From the NCBI GenBank assembly GCA_021811865.1, contig JAKAQB010000008.1:1-64000 (forward strand): a DNA stretch of 64,000 nucleotides, given 5' to 3'. Made by a program: the position numbers and the translations under genes. Of this stretch, positions 26,132-33,950 are shown one piece after another (position 1 is the stretch's first letter; each line of letters begins with the position of its first letter). Under the pieces are notes generated by a model. That model worked only from the letters and a program-made list of their open reading frames with translations, was not told where the DNA came from and made no database searches. This stretch comes from Actinomycetes bacterium. Lineage in GTDB: Bacteria > Actinomycetota > Acidimicrobiia > Acidimicrobiales > Palsa-688.

Positions 26132-26145
26132 GTTCCACGTGGAAC
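26132..26145 (+). promoter_or_regulatory. parS: Variant parS palindrome upstream of parA
   Basis: GTTCCACGTGGAAC is a perfect 14-bp palindrome, differing from canonical parS symmetrically at one position per arm. Its place 48 nt before parA and beside parB fits a ParB nucleation site. Confidence 0.55.
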
Positions 26146-26193
26146 GACCGAGGGGTCCTTGCGCGGCTGATCCTGGAACGGAAAGATGGTGCT

Positions 26194-27882
26194 GTGCCGG
26201 AGGACCACCGCAGCAGCCGGGCCGCCGAGATCTTCCGACAGTTGCGGGCACAGATCGCCCCACAGTCCGGTCCGGATGAAACCCCAGACGACACCGCACC
26301 CGCCGCACCCCGTGCCCACCCCCCTCCTGATGCTGAAGGGGTCCCCCCCCACGGCCACACCGTGAAGCCCGGTGACACCCCTCGGGCGTGGACTCCACCA
26401 CCCCCGCCTCCCGCCAGCTTTGACGAGGTTCAGGCGGCCTCGGCACCAGTACCGCTTCCTGGCGCAGCGCTGCCATTGCCCGAGAGCGAGGTCCGCACCG
26501 ATCCGGCCCCCTTGCTCCCGACAGCCGACGCCAGCAACGGGCCGGCGCAGTCGTTCGATACCAGGCTGGAAGCCTTCCGGGGAGCGGACGGTCCACAGGG
26601 TAGGGATCTTGCCGAACCTGCCTGGCTCGGACCCGAGGCCACCCCGCCATCCGGACCAGATGCCACTGGCACAGCGGGCCTCGAGCTCTCCACAACCTCT
26701 GCCGGTCCCGGCGATCGGGTCATCGCCTCCGCGACGTCCGATCCGAGCGGCGTCTCTGAGCAGCCACGCTCCTATGGAACGTCCGAGCCGGATGTCGTCA
26801 AGCTGGATGTTGCCGAGGATCGGAGGACTCCGGGACAACCCGGCGACACCGAGCCGTCCTTGCTAGCCAGAAAGGCGCCGTTGCTGACCAGCGATCGCGC
26901 CTCGTGTCCCCCGCAGGCCGACGAGGTCGGTGCTGCCTCCGTCAACGCAACTGCTTCAGCTCCGGCCTCATCCGCAGCCGTGACCGCACCTCTTGACCCT
27001 CCCGAGACACTGGGTGCCGGCGCCCGCCCCGCTGGTCCATGGAGCGGAGCACGTAGTGCTGTCGGTCTGGCTATACGGCCAGCTCATCCCGGCTCGCTCC
27101 ACTCCCTGCCGCGACGCTTGGCCGTTGCCAACCAGAAGGGTGGAGTCGGCAAGACGACCACAGCCGTCAATCTGGGTGCCGCGCTCGCGGAGTTGGGCTA
27201 TCGCGTGCTGGTCGTGGACCTGGACCCTCAGGGTAACGCCACGACCGGTCTCGGGATCAATGCCCGCAGTCTGGAAGCGTCGATCTATGATGTCATTCTC
27301 CACGACGTCCCTGTGGAGGACGTCGTAGAAGCGACGACACTGCGCAACTTGTTCGTCGTGCCCGCTACCATCGATCTTGCCGGTGCGGAGATCGAGCTCG
27401 TCCCGGCCTTCAGTCGTGAGCTCCGCCTGCGACGTGCCCTTGACGCCGCGGATGGGGACTACGAGTACACGCTCATCGACTGCCCGCCGTCCCTCGGCCT
27501 GCTGACGGTAAACGGACTTGCCGCGGCAACAGAGGTCCTGGTGCCGATCCAGTGCGAGTACTACGCCCTGGAAGGGCTGGGGCAGCTCCTCCAAAACGTG
27601 GGACTGGTGCAGGCGAACCTCAACGCCGGGCTCGAGGTCACCACCATCGTCCTCACCATGTACGACGCCCGCACCCGTCTCGCCGAACAAGTTGCATCTG
27701 ATGTGCGAGAACATTTCGGTGACCGCGTCTGTCGCAACATCGTGCCCCGCTCGGTCCGGCTGTCGGAAGCTCCGTCCTTCGGGCAGCCGATCATTCTGTT
27801 CGACCCATCCTCCCGGGGCTCCATTGCCTACCGGGAACTGGCCAGGGAGGTGAGCGGTGGCGCGCCGCAGCGGGCTGGGTAA
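26194..27882 (+). CDS. parA: Chromosome-partition ATPase ParA (Soj) with long N-terminal extension
   Basis: 562 residues from GTG 26194. The deviant Walker A KGGVGKTT is at 315-322, followed by LVVDLDPQGNATTGLG, IDCPPSLGLL and the C-terminal RSVRLSEAPSFGQPI, all typical of ParA. The first 305 residues are Pro/Ala/Ser/Thr-rich with no recognisable fold, opening EDHRSSRAAEIFRQLRAQI, a possible short helix. Soj-type ParA proteins are normally 250-340 residues. An in-frame ATG at 26116 lies upstream and would overlap the parS-like palindrome. The 3' end overlaps parB by 26 nt. Confidence 0.92.
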   Translation: MPEDHRSSRAAEIFRQLRAQIAPQSGPDETPDDTAPAAPRAHPPPDAEGVPPHGHTVKPGDTPRAWTPPPPPPASFDEVQAASAPVPLPGAALPLPESEVRTDPAPLLPTADASNGPAQSFDTRLEAFRGADGPQGRDLAEPAWLGPEATPPSGPDATGTAGLELSTTSAGPGDRVIASATSDPSGVSEQPRSYGTSEPDVVKLDVAEDRRTPGQPGDTEPSLLARKAPLLTSDRASCPPQADEVGAASVNATASAPASSAAVTAPLDPPETLGAGARPAGPWSGARSAVGLAIRPAHPGSLHSLPRRLAVANQKGGVGKTTTAVNLGAALAELGYRVLVVDLDPQGNATTGLGINARSLEASIYDVILHDVPVEDVVEATTLRNLFVVPATIDLAGAEIELVPAFSRELRLRRALDAADGDYEYTLIDCPPSLGLLTVNGLAAATEVLVPIQCEYYALEGLGQLLQNVGLVQANLNAGLEVTTIVLTMYDARTRLAEQVASDVREHFGDRVCRNIVPRSVRLSEAPSFGQPIILFDPSSRGSIAYRELAREVSGGAPQRAG

Positions 27883-28759
27883 GGGACTCGGGGCGCTGAT
27901 CCCGAGCGACATGGTCCACCACCGGGAGACGACGCTGATCGAGGTTCCCGTCGCGGCGATCGACCCCAACCCCCACCAACCCCGTACCCACTTCGACGAG
28001 GAGGCGCTTGCTGCGCTCTCCGCCTCGATCCGAGAGGTCGGCGTGCTCCAACCGGTCCTCGTGCGCCGGGTCGACGGAGACCGCTACGAGCTGATCGCGG
28101 GAGAACGCCGCTGGCGGTCAGCCAAACGGGCCGGCTTGCTCACGATCCCTGCGGTCGTGCGGGAAGCCGACGACATCTCGAGCCTCGAACAGGCACTCAT
28201 CGAGAACCTGCACCGCGAAGACCTCAACCCGCTGGAAGAAGCTGCCGCCTACCAGCAGTTGCTCGACGACTTCGGGCTGACCCACGAAATGCTCTCGCAG
28301 CGGGTTGGCAAGAGCAGGGCAGCCATCAGCAACACCCTCCGCCTGTTCCAGTTGCCGCCGTCGGTGCAGAAGCTGGTGGGCGAGGGACAGGTCACCGCCG
28401 GACACGCCCGGGCCTTGCTCGGCACGCCAGATCGATCGTTCCAGGAGGCATTGGCGCGGAGGGTGGTGAGCGAACAGCTGTCGGTCAGGGCCGTCGAGGA
28501 GGCGGTGCGGGCCCGCAACGAGTCGGGCGCCATCAGCAAGGAGCCCAGCGGGGCCACCCGAGCCGGCGGAGGTGGCCGGCTGCGCCCGCCAGGAGTGCTG
28601 GAGCTGGAGGAGCTGCTGTCCGAGCACCTCGACACCCGTGTCCACGTGGAGGTGGGCGCGTCCCGCGGCAAGGTGGTGGTCGAGTTCGCCACACTCGAGG
28701 ACCTCGAACGCATCTACCGGGCCATGACCGCCCCACCTTCGGAGGATCGCATTCCCTAG
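27857..28759 (+). CDS. parB: Chromosome-partition CTPase ParB (Spo0J)
   Basis: 300 residues. MARRSGLGKGLGALIP opens the protein. The N-terminal CTPase domain shows NPHQPRTHFD, GVLQPVLVR, GERRWRSAK and ENLHREDLNPLEEA (the GxRRxR and ENxxR-like motifs). The central HTH (about 125-180, LSQRVGKSRAAISNTLRLFQLP) binds parS, and the C-terminal dimer domain closes it. GTG start lies inside parA. Confidence 0.95.
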   Translation: MARRSGLGKGLGALIPSDMVHHRETTLIEVPVAAIDPNPHQPRTHFDEEALAALSASIREVGVLQPVLVRRVDGDRYELIAGERRWRSAKRAGLLTIPAVVREADDISSLEQALIENLHREDLNPLEEAAAYQQLLDDFGLTHEMLSQRVGKSRAAISNTLRLFQLPPSVQKLVGEGQVTAGHARALLGTPDRSFQEALARRVVSEQLSVRAVEEAVRARNESGAISKEPSGATRAGGGGRLRPPGVLELEELLSEHLDTRVHVEVGASRGKVVVEFATLEDLERIYRAMTAPPSEDRIP

Positions 28760-28797
28760 ACCTCCACCGCAGCTGGCGGCAAGCCTCGAGGTGCACC

Positions 28798-28830
28798 TCA
28801 TCCACACCCTGTGGGCAAAACTGTGGACAG
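28798..28830. promoter_or_regulatory. Three DnaA-box-like sequences between parB and trxA
   Basis: TCATCCACA (28798-28806, plus), TTGCCCACA (minus, 28810-28818, one mismatch) and CTGTCCACA (minus, 28822-28830) cluster within 33 bp. The first and third fit the Streptomyces-type consensus YYVTCCACA. The remainder of 28760-28987, between convergent genes, has no other feature I recognise. Confidence 0.4.
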
Positions 28831-28987
28831 TGACCAAGGCTGCGACCACGACTGGTCGCACCACCGCAGCCCGACCGGCCCCGGGATGCGGTGTCGCTTC
28901 CTGACTGCCCGCCCTGTCGTACCTCGCCGCTACGGATCCAAGCGGTCCACGCACCGTGCCACGGCCCGCCTGAGACGCCGCTTTGGA

Positions 28988-29314
28988 TCAGAGGTGAGGG
29001 TGCAGCTCCTGGAGGAGTTGGCCCTTGCCCTTGGCACCGACGATGCGGACCTTGGGCTCCCCATCCTTGAACAAGATCATGGTTGGGATGCTCATCACGT
29101 CGAAGCGGCGGGCGAGCTCCATGTTGTCGTCGATGTTGATCTTGCCCAGCTTCAGCTTCCCACCCTGCTCCTCGACGATCTCGTCGAGGACGGGGGCGAC
29201 CATCTTGCACGGCCCGCACCATTCGGCCCAGAAGTCGACCAGCACCGCCTCGCTCGACGCCCCGATGGCCTCGTCGAAGGTCTCATCCGTGAGGGTCACA
29301 TGGTCATTGGTCAC
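28988..29314 (-). CDS. trxA: Thioredoxin
   Basis: 108 residues, the classical single-domain size. Redox motif WCGPC with Cys33 and Cys36, preceded by VLVDFWAEW, and the cis-Pro loop SIPTMILF. Reduced by the adjacent thioredoxin reductase; donates electrons to ribonucleotide reductase, peroxidases and others. Lies 47 nt downstream of trxB on the same strand. Confidence 0.96.
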   Translation of the reverse strand: MTNDHVTLTDETFDEAIGASSEAVLVDFWAEWCGPCKMVAPVLDEIVEEQGGKLKLGKINIDDNMELARRFDVMSIPTMILFKDGEPKVRIVGAKGKGQLLQELHPHL

Positions 29315-29361
29315 AGCGCTCGCTTCCTCTCAAGCCGGGCCGGTGCAACGCATCGGCGAAC

Positions 29362-30393
29362 TCAACGTGTGAACGTTGCGGCATCCTCAGGCATTCCGCC
29401 GGGGGACTGGTGATGGTGTGCTTGGGCCTCGAGCCAACGCTCGGCGTCGATCGCCGCCATACACCCGGAGCCGGCGGCGGTGACCGCCTGTCGATACACA
29501 TGGTCCTGGACATCTCCGCAGGCAAACACGCCGGGAACGTTGGTGGCGCTCGTCCCTCCGAGCGTGACGATGTAACCGCCGTCGTCGAGGTCCAGCTGGC
29601 CTTTGAACAAATCTGAGGTGGGGGCATGGCCGATCGCCACGAACAACCCGGTGACTGCCAGCTGGGGCTCCTCACCGGTAAGGAGGTTGCGCAGATCGAC
29701 ACCCTCCACCTTCGAGGCTCCCCGCACCGCCGTCACTACGGAGTCCCACACGAAGCGGATCTTGGGGTTGGCGAGCGCCCGCTCCTGCATGATCTTGGAA
29801 GCTCGAAGCTCGCTCCGGCGGTGGATAACGGTCACGGTCTTGGCGAACTTGGTGAGGAAGATCGCCTCCTCCAGCGCAGAGTCGCCGCCGCCGACTACGG
29901 CGATGTCATGGCCGCGAAAGAAGAAGCCGTCGCAAGTGGCGCATGTCGACACGCCGTAGCCGAGCAGCTCGCGCTCACCCTCGACCCCGAGCATCAGTGA
30001 GCGGGCCCCGGTCGAGATGATCAATGCACGCGCCCGGTGCTCGACCTCCCCACCGGTCATGGGATCAGTCGCCCAGACGCCGAAAGGCCGCTCGCTGAGG
30101 TCGACACGCGTCGCCCGGGCTGTCAGGAGCTCAGCGCCGAAGCGCAAAGCTTGCGCCCGCATGCCACCCATGAGCTCGGGGCCCATGATCCCGTCCACGA
30201 ACCCGGGGAAGTTCTCGACCTCCGTTGTCAGCATCAGCTGGCCACCCGGTTGGTCGCTGGTCGACGAAGGCTCGCCTTCGATCACCAGCGGCGCCAGGGT
30301 GGCTCGGCCGGTGTAGATGGCAGCCGTCAGGCCAGCCGGACCCGACCCGACGATGATGACGTCGCGGACCCCGTCGTTGCGACCTTCGGCCAT
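29362..30393 (-). CDS. trxB: Thioredoxin reductase
   Basis: 343 residues. FAD-binding GSGPAG (16-21), redox pair Cys151-Cys154 in [14 protein letters not shown]-binding [10 protein letters not shown] and [10 protein letters not shown], and the FAD-contacting FACGDVQD near the C-terminus. Low-molecular-weight bacterial TrxR type. Immediately upstream of trxA, the same pairing as trxB2-trxC in mycobacteria. Confidence 0.96.
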   Translation of the reverse strand: MAEGRNDGVRDVIIVGSGPAGLTAAIYTGRATLAPLVIEGEPSSTSDQPGGQLMLTTEVENFPGFVDGIMGPELMGGMRAQALRFGAELLTARATRVDLSERPFGVWATDPMTGGEVEHRARALIISTGARSLMLGVEGERELLGYGVSTCATCDGFFFRGHDIAVVGGGDSALEEAIFLTKFAKTVTVIHRRSELRASKIMQERALANPKIRFVWDSVVTAVRGASKVEGVDLRNLLTGEEPQLAVTGLFVAIGHAPTSDLFKGQLDLDDGGYIVTLGGTSATNVPGVFACGDVQDHVYRQAVTAAGSGCMAAIDAERWLEAQAHHHQSPGGMPEDAATFTR

Positions 30394-30401
30394 GCTGCCT
30401 C

Positions 30402-30842
30402 CTACTTCTGGCGCACCGTGCGCTTGGACCAGAAGAACGCTCCGATGACCAGGAATATTGCACCGAGGACCGCGTAGGTACCCCAGACGCGCGCGGAGTA
30501 GGGCTCGATGGGCAGGTAGACCTCGAGCAGGCGGGTGAGGGCGATGATCCCGAAGACCAGAGCGACGATCCCGAGCGTGCCTGCCACCAGCCCGAAGACG
30601 AGACCTCGGACGACTCTGGTGATCGGAACCGTCGTCCTGTCACGAACCGCGCCGACGACAGTCTCGATCTTGTCGGCGATGTCGACGGTCCAGTCGTGGG
30701 CCGACCCCGCAACGGACCGCCGCCCGCCGGGCCCGCCGGAGGGAAGGCCGACGCTCGACTTCGAGCCGCTGCCAGCAGCGCCCGCCGCGGCGGCCATCTC
30801 CGCTGTTGGGGCTCCCGGCGTGCTCGAACCCTGCTCGGACAT
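30402..30842 (-). CDS. Small membrane protein, phage-holin-like fold
   Basis: 146 residues from the ATG at 30842. Disordered Gly/Ser/Ala N-terminus of 50 residues, an amphipathic helix ([17 protein letters not shown]), then two transmembrane helices (about 78-98 and 118-137) and a basic end (SKRTVRQK). The pattern resembles actinobacterial two-TM proteins of the phage-holin-family superfamily found beside trxB. Function unknown. It ends 9 nt before trxB, so co-transcription is likely. Confidence 0.7.
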   Translation of the reverse strand: MSEQGSSTPGAPTAEMAAAAGAAGSGSKSSVGLPSGGPGGRRSVAGSAHDWTVDIADKIETVVGAVRDRTTVPITRVVRGLVFGLVAGTLGIVALVFGIIALTRLLEVYLPIEPYSARVWGTYAVLGAIFLVIGAFFWSKRTVRQK

Positions 30843-31061
30843 GAACGTGAGCCTAACCAGCACCCGCCCAGCCACGCCTCTCGGTGCAACCGGGCCGGTC
30901 GGCCCGGTTGCCGCCGGCACCATCGGCGGGGCAAACGTCGACATCCGGAGAGCACGCTCGTTCCCCGGTGGTCAGATCCCGGTCGCACCAGATCCCTCCG
31001 TCGCACCAAAGCCCCGGTCACGCTGAGTGGTCGCCTTGGGGGGTTGTCCATCAGAGGCGCT

Positions 31062-31107
31062 GAACATTGGAGGCCTGTTGTCGTCCAGCGACAATGAGCT
31101 TCCAAAG
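31062..31107 (+). repeat. Dispersed palindromic element, copy 3
   Basis: Imperfect inverted repeat with arms ATTGGAGGCCTGTTGTCG and CGACAATGAGCTTCCAAAG, about 14 of 19 pairs. It shares the GTCGTCCAGCGACAA centre with copy 1. CACGCTGAGTGGTCG lies about 40 nt upstream. A two-unit direct repeat (CGCCGGCCGCGACACCCA-like) follows at about 31146-31190. Lies between the membrane-protein gene and the kinase. Confidence 0.6.
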
Positions 31108-31228
31108 GTCATGGGCGGGCTGGGCCCGGCGAGCACTCCCCGTGGCGCCGCCGGCCGCGACACCCAAACCCGCCGGCCGCGACACCCACAGCCCCGGCAG
31201 CGGCGGGCAAGCCGGGGAAGGCGTGCGC

Positions 31229-32965
31229 TCAGTGAGCGCCGAAGACGTGCAGCTCGGCCACGTTCGCCCTGCCGGCGGGACCGAGGTCGGTGAGCCAGAG
31301 CAACACCCAGTCACCCCGGCGCCCGGCGAGACCGAACGTCGCCGTGCCATTGATGTCCACCTTCGTGGCCGTCGGCCGCCCCCATGCTGCGAGAGGCGAG
31401 CCGGAGGCGACGGCATGGTTGGTCACGTACGTCCGCGCTGCCCATCCCTGCGTGGACGACAGCACCGTCAACCGGGTCAGCCCGACCGAGCGATCCAACC
31501 GGATGGCGAGTCCCTCTCCGTTGTAGAGGTCGCCGAAGTGCGACTTGTCCGGCCCCTGGTACTGGTCCGTCCACCAGCTCGTCGCCGGGTTCCCGTCGAA
31601 GGCGTAGACGGTTCCGGCCGGATCGTCGGGGCTGTGCCCGGTGACGTCGAGGTAAACGCTGACCGCCCGGATGCCGACCGGCTGGCCCAGGCCGCTGGAT
31701 GCTGCCGGCCGCCCAATGCGTCCGGGGACGCCGGCCAGGAGCGCGCCGCCGACAGCGACGGCCGCCACGACCACACCGGCGACGGTGAGGCCGGCTCCCC
31801 GGTTGCGCCGGCGCCGGACCCTGCCCACGGTGGCGCTCCGGTCGGGTGCCGCCCTAGGTGAGAGGCGGGGTTCGCCGGCGGGGGGAGGCACCGGTGGGCG
31901 GGGCCGGATGCGCCCCTCGGGGAGGGGCCGGCTGGTCTCACGCGCCAGGCGGCGCTCGCCGTTCTGCGGCCCGGAGGCGGTTCGGCCCCCAGATGGCCCA
32001 GCTGCCGATGGTCCAGCTGCGGATGGCCCGGGGACGGTGCGGTCCCCGGGCGACCCCGGGACGGGAGAAGGGGTCATCCGCTCGAGCGCCCGGCGCACCT
32101 CGCCGGCGGTCGCCGGCCGGTCGTCGGGGGACTTCGCCAGCAGTCGAGCCACGAGCGCGTCGAGGCCGAGCGGCAGGCCGGGTCGCAGCGAGGTAGCGCG
32201 GGGGGGAGTGTCGTGGAGGTGGGCGAGGGCGATCGCCATGTCGGTGCTGCCTTGGAACGGCACCCGGCCGGTGAGCATCTCGAAGAGCACGACGCCGAGC
32301 GAGTACAGGTCCGACCGTTGATCGATGTCGTCGCGGCCCTGGACCTGCTCGGGGCTCAGGTACTTGGGCGTGCCGAGCACGGTGCCTGTCTGCGTGAGGT
32401 CCGTCCCGATGCCGGCCCGGGCTTTGGCGATCCCGAAGTCGGTGACCTTCACCCGCACGCCGCTGACCTCGTCGTCGCATACGAGGACGTTGGCCGGCTT
32501 CACGTCGCGGTGCACGAGGCCGGCGTGGTGGGCGTGGGCGAGGGCGCCGGCGATCTGGGCGGCGATCGCGGTGGCCAGGCCCACGTCGAGGGGGCCGGCG
32601 CCGTCGAGCAGCTGGCGGAGGGTCCGGCCAGCAACGAGCTCCATGACGATGTAGGCCGTGCCGGCGTCGAGACCGGTGTCGTAGGTCGCCACTATCCCGG
32701 GGGTCGACAGGCGGGCGGCGGTCACCGCCTCCCGGCGGAAGCGTTCGACGAAGGTGGCGTCACCACTCAGATGCGACCGCAGGACCTTGACGGCGACAGC
32801 CCGGCCCAACACCTCGTCGCGCCCTTCCCACACCTCTGCCATGCCGCCGCAGGCGATGGGGGAGACCAGCCGGTACCGGCCGGCGAGCAGCCGCCCTGGA
32901 GCGGGACCGACCGTGCCCAGCCTCGCCGACGCCTCCAGCGCCCCGTCGCTCACCGGCTTCCCCAA
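31229..32965 (-). CDS. Membrane Ser/Thr kinase with discoidin-like extracellular domain
   Basis: 578 residues. Kinase domain about 31-300: CGGMAEVW loop, Lys60, Glu79, HRDVKPANVL (Asp154), DFG 176-178, and activation-loop residues TGTVLGTPKYLSPEQ, so it looks active. A Pro-rich linker and one transmembrane helix (about 393-413) precede an external domain of about 150 residues (YAFDGNPATSWWTD, LYNGEGLAIRLD, LTVLSSTQGW, LTDLG) like an F5/8 C sugar-binding fold. Kinase-TM-discoidin is the C-terminal arrangement of mycobacterial MviN, whose kinase is inactive; here it stands alone. Confidence 0.85.
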   Translation of the reverse strand: MGKPVSDGALEASARLGTVGPAPGRLLAGRYRLVSPIACGGMAEVWEGRDEVLGRAVAVKVLRSHLSGDATFVERFRREAVTAARLSTPGIVATYDTGLDAGTAYIVMELVAGRTLRQLLDGAGPLDVGLATAIAAQIAGALAHAHHAGLVHRDVKPANVLVCDDEVSGVRVKVTDFGIAKARAGIGTDLTQTGTVLGTPKYLSPEQVQGRDDIDQRSDLYSLGVVLFEMLTGRVPFQGSTDMAIALAHLHDTPPRATSLRPGLPLGLDALVARLLAKSPDDRPATAGEVRRALERMTPSPVPGSPGDRTVPGPSAAGPSAAGPSGGRTASGPQNGERRLARETSRPLPEGRIRPRPPVPPPAGEPRLSPRAAPDRSATVGRVRRRRNRGAGLTVAGVVVAAVAVGGALLAGVPGRIGRPAASSGLGQPVGIRAVSVYLDVTGHSPDDPAGTVYAFDGNPATSWWTDQYQGPDKSHFGDLYNGEGLAIRLDRSVGLTRLTVLSSTQGWAARTYVTNHAVASGSPLAAWGRPTATKVDINGTATFGLAGRRGDWVLLWLTDLGPAGRANVAELHVFGAH

Positions 32966-33092
32966 GACGTCGAGCGCGGCGCTCGACGGGGGAGGAAAGC
33001 CACGTTTGTGAGGCTAGTTGCGTCGTCGCTCGATCCCATGGCGCCCCGACGGGTACGCCGCTGACGGCCAGCGGGGGAGGGTCCAGACGGCG

Positions 33093-33932
33093 TCAGGCCG
33101 GCAACCAGGCAACGCCGACGGCACCGGGGCCAGAGTGGGTGCCGATGACCGGGCCGATGTCACCGGTCAGCCGGGGGGCGGCCGCCTCGACCCCGGCGAC
33201 CAGGCCGAGGAAGGCGTCGAAGTCCGCAGCGTCGGCGCCGAACACCGCCAGACGCGCCAGCGGCCCCGCCGCCCTCACCTTGTCTGCCAGGTACCGCAGC
33301 GACCTCGCCCGGGTCCGCTGGCGGGACTCCTGCTCCACCACGCCGCCCCGCACCTCGATGACCGGCTTGATGGCCAGCATGGAGCCGACGAGCGCGGCAG
33401 CCCCGCCGATGCGACCTCCCCGGCGCAGGTTCTCGAGCGTGTCGATGGCGCCGTAGACCTTCATCCGGCCGCTGGCGTCCAGCGCGGCGGCCGCGACCTC
33501 GTCGAGGCTGCCGCCGGCGGCAGCCCGCTCGGCCGCCTCGACGACGATCAGCCCCTCACCCATGGTGGCGCTCAGGGAGTCGACGACCCGCACAGGCATG
33601 CACCCGTGCATCTCGGCGGCCGCCTGGCGCGCCGCTTCGATCGTCGCCGACAGGCGGGAGGAGAGGTTTACGCAGACGACGCCGGCAGCCCCCTCGGACT
33701 GCATCTGCTCGAAGGCACGGTGAAAGACCCCGGGGGACGGCGCGGACGTCTCCGGGAGGGTGGTGAGCGCCGCGCTCCGGGCCCAGAACTCCTTGGTCGA
33801 CAGCTCGGTCCGGTCAACGAGCTCTTCCGCCCCGAACCGGATCCGGAGGGGAACCAACCCCACCCCCAGCTCCGCGAGGAGGCTGTCGGGCAGGTCGCAG
33901 GCGCTGTCGGTGACAACACGGATCCCGGGCAT
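33093..33932 (-). CDS. DegV family fatty-acid-binding protein
   Basis: 279 residues. VVTDSACDLP at the N-terminus is the DegV opening motif; MKVYGAIDTLENLRRGGRIGGAAALVGSMLAIKP is the conserved central motif contacting the fatty-acid carboxylate. Such proteins deliver exogenous fatty acids to the FakA kinase. No fakA (DAK-domain) gene occurs in this window. It lies between the kinase and DUF6049 genes on the same strand. Confidence 0.93.
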   Translation of the reverse strand: MPGIRVVTDSACDLPDSLLAELGVGLVPLRIRFGAEELVDRTELSTKEFWARSAALTTLPETSAPSPGVFHRAFEQMQSEGAAGVVCVNLSSRLSATIEAARQAAAEMHGCMPVRVVDSLSATMGEGLIVVEAAERAAAGGSLDEVAAAALDASGRMKVYGAIDTLENLRRGGRIGGAAALVGSMLAIKPVIEVRGGVVEQESRQRTRARSLRYLADKVRAAGPLARLAVFGADAADFDAFLGLVAGVEAAAPRLTGDIGPVIGTHSGPGAVGVAWLPA

Positions 33933-33950
33933 CGTGGTCCTTGGACCCCG

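Noticed and set aside
26132..26145. LexA box upstream of parA
   Set aside because: The arms are GTTC-CACGTG-GAAC, the reverse orientation and wrong spacing for GAAC-N4-GTTC; parS-like is the better reading.
31229..32965. Complete MurJ-kinase fusion (MviN)
   Set aside because: No 14-TM flippase region precedes the kinase; the upstream gene on that strand is DegV.
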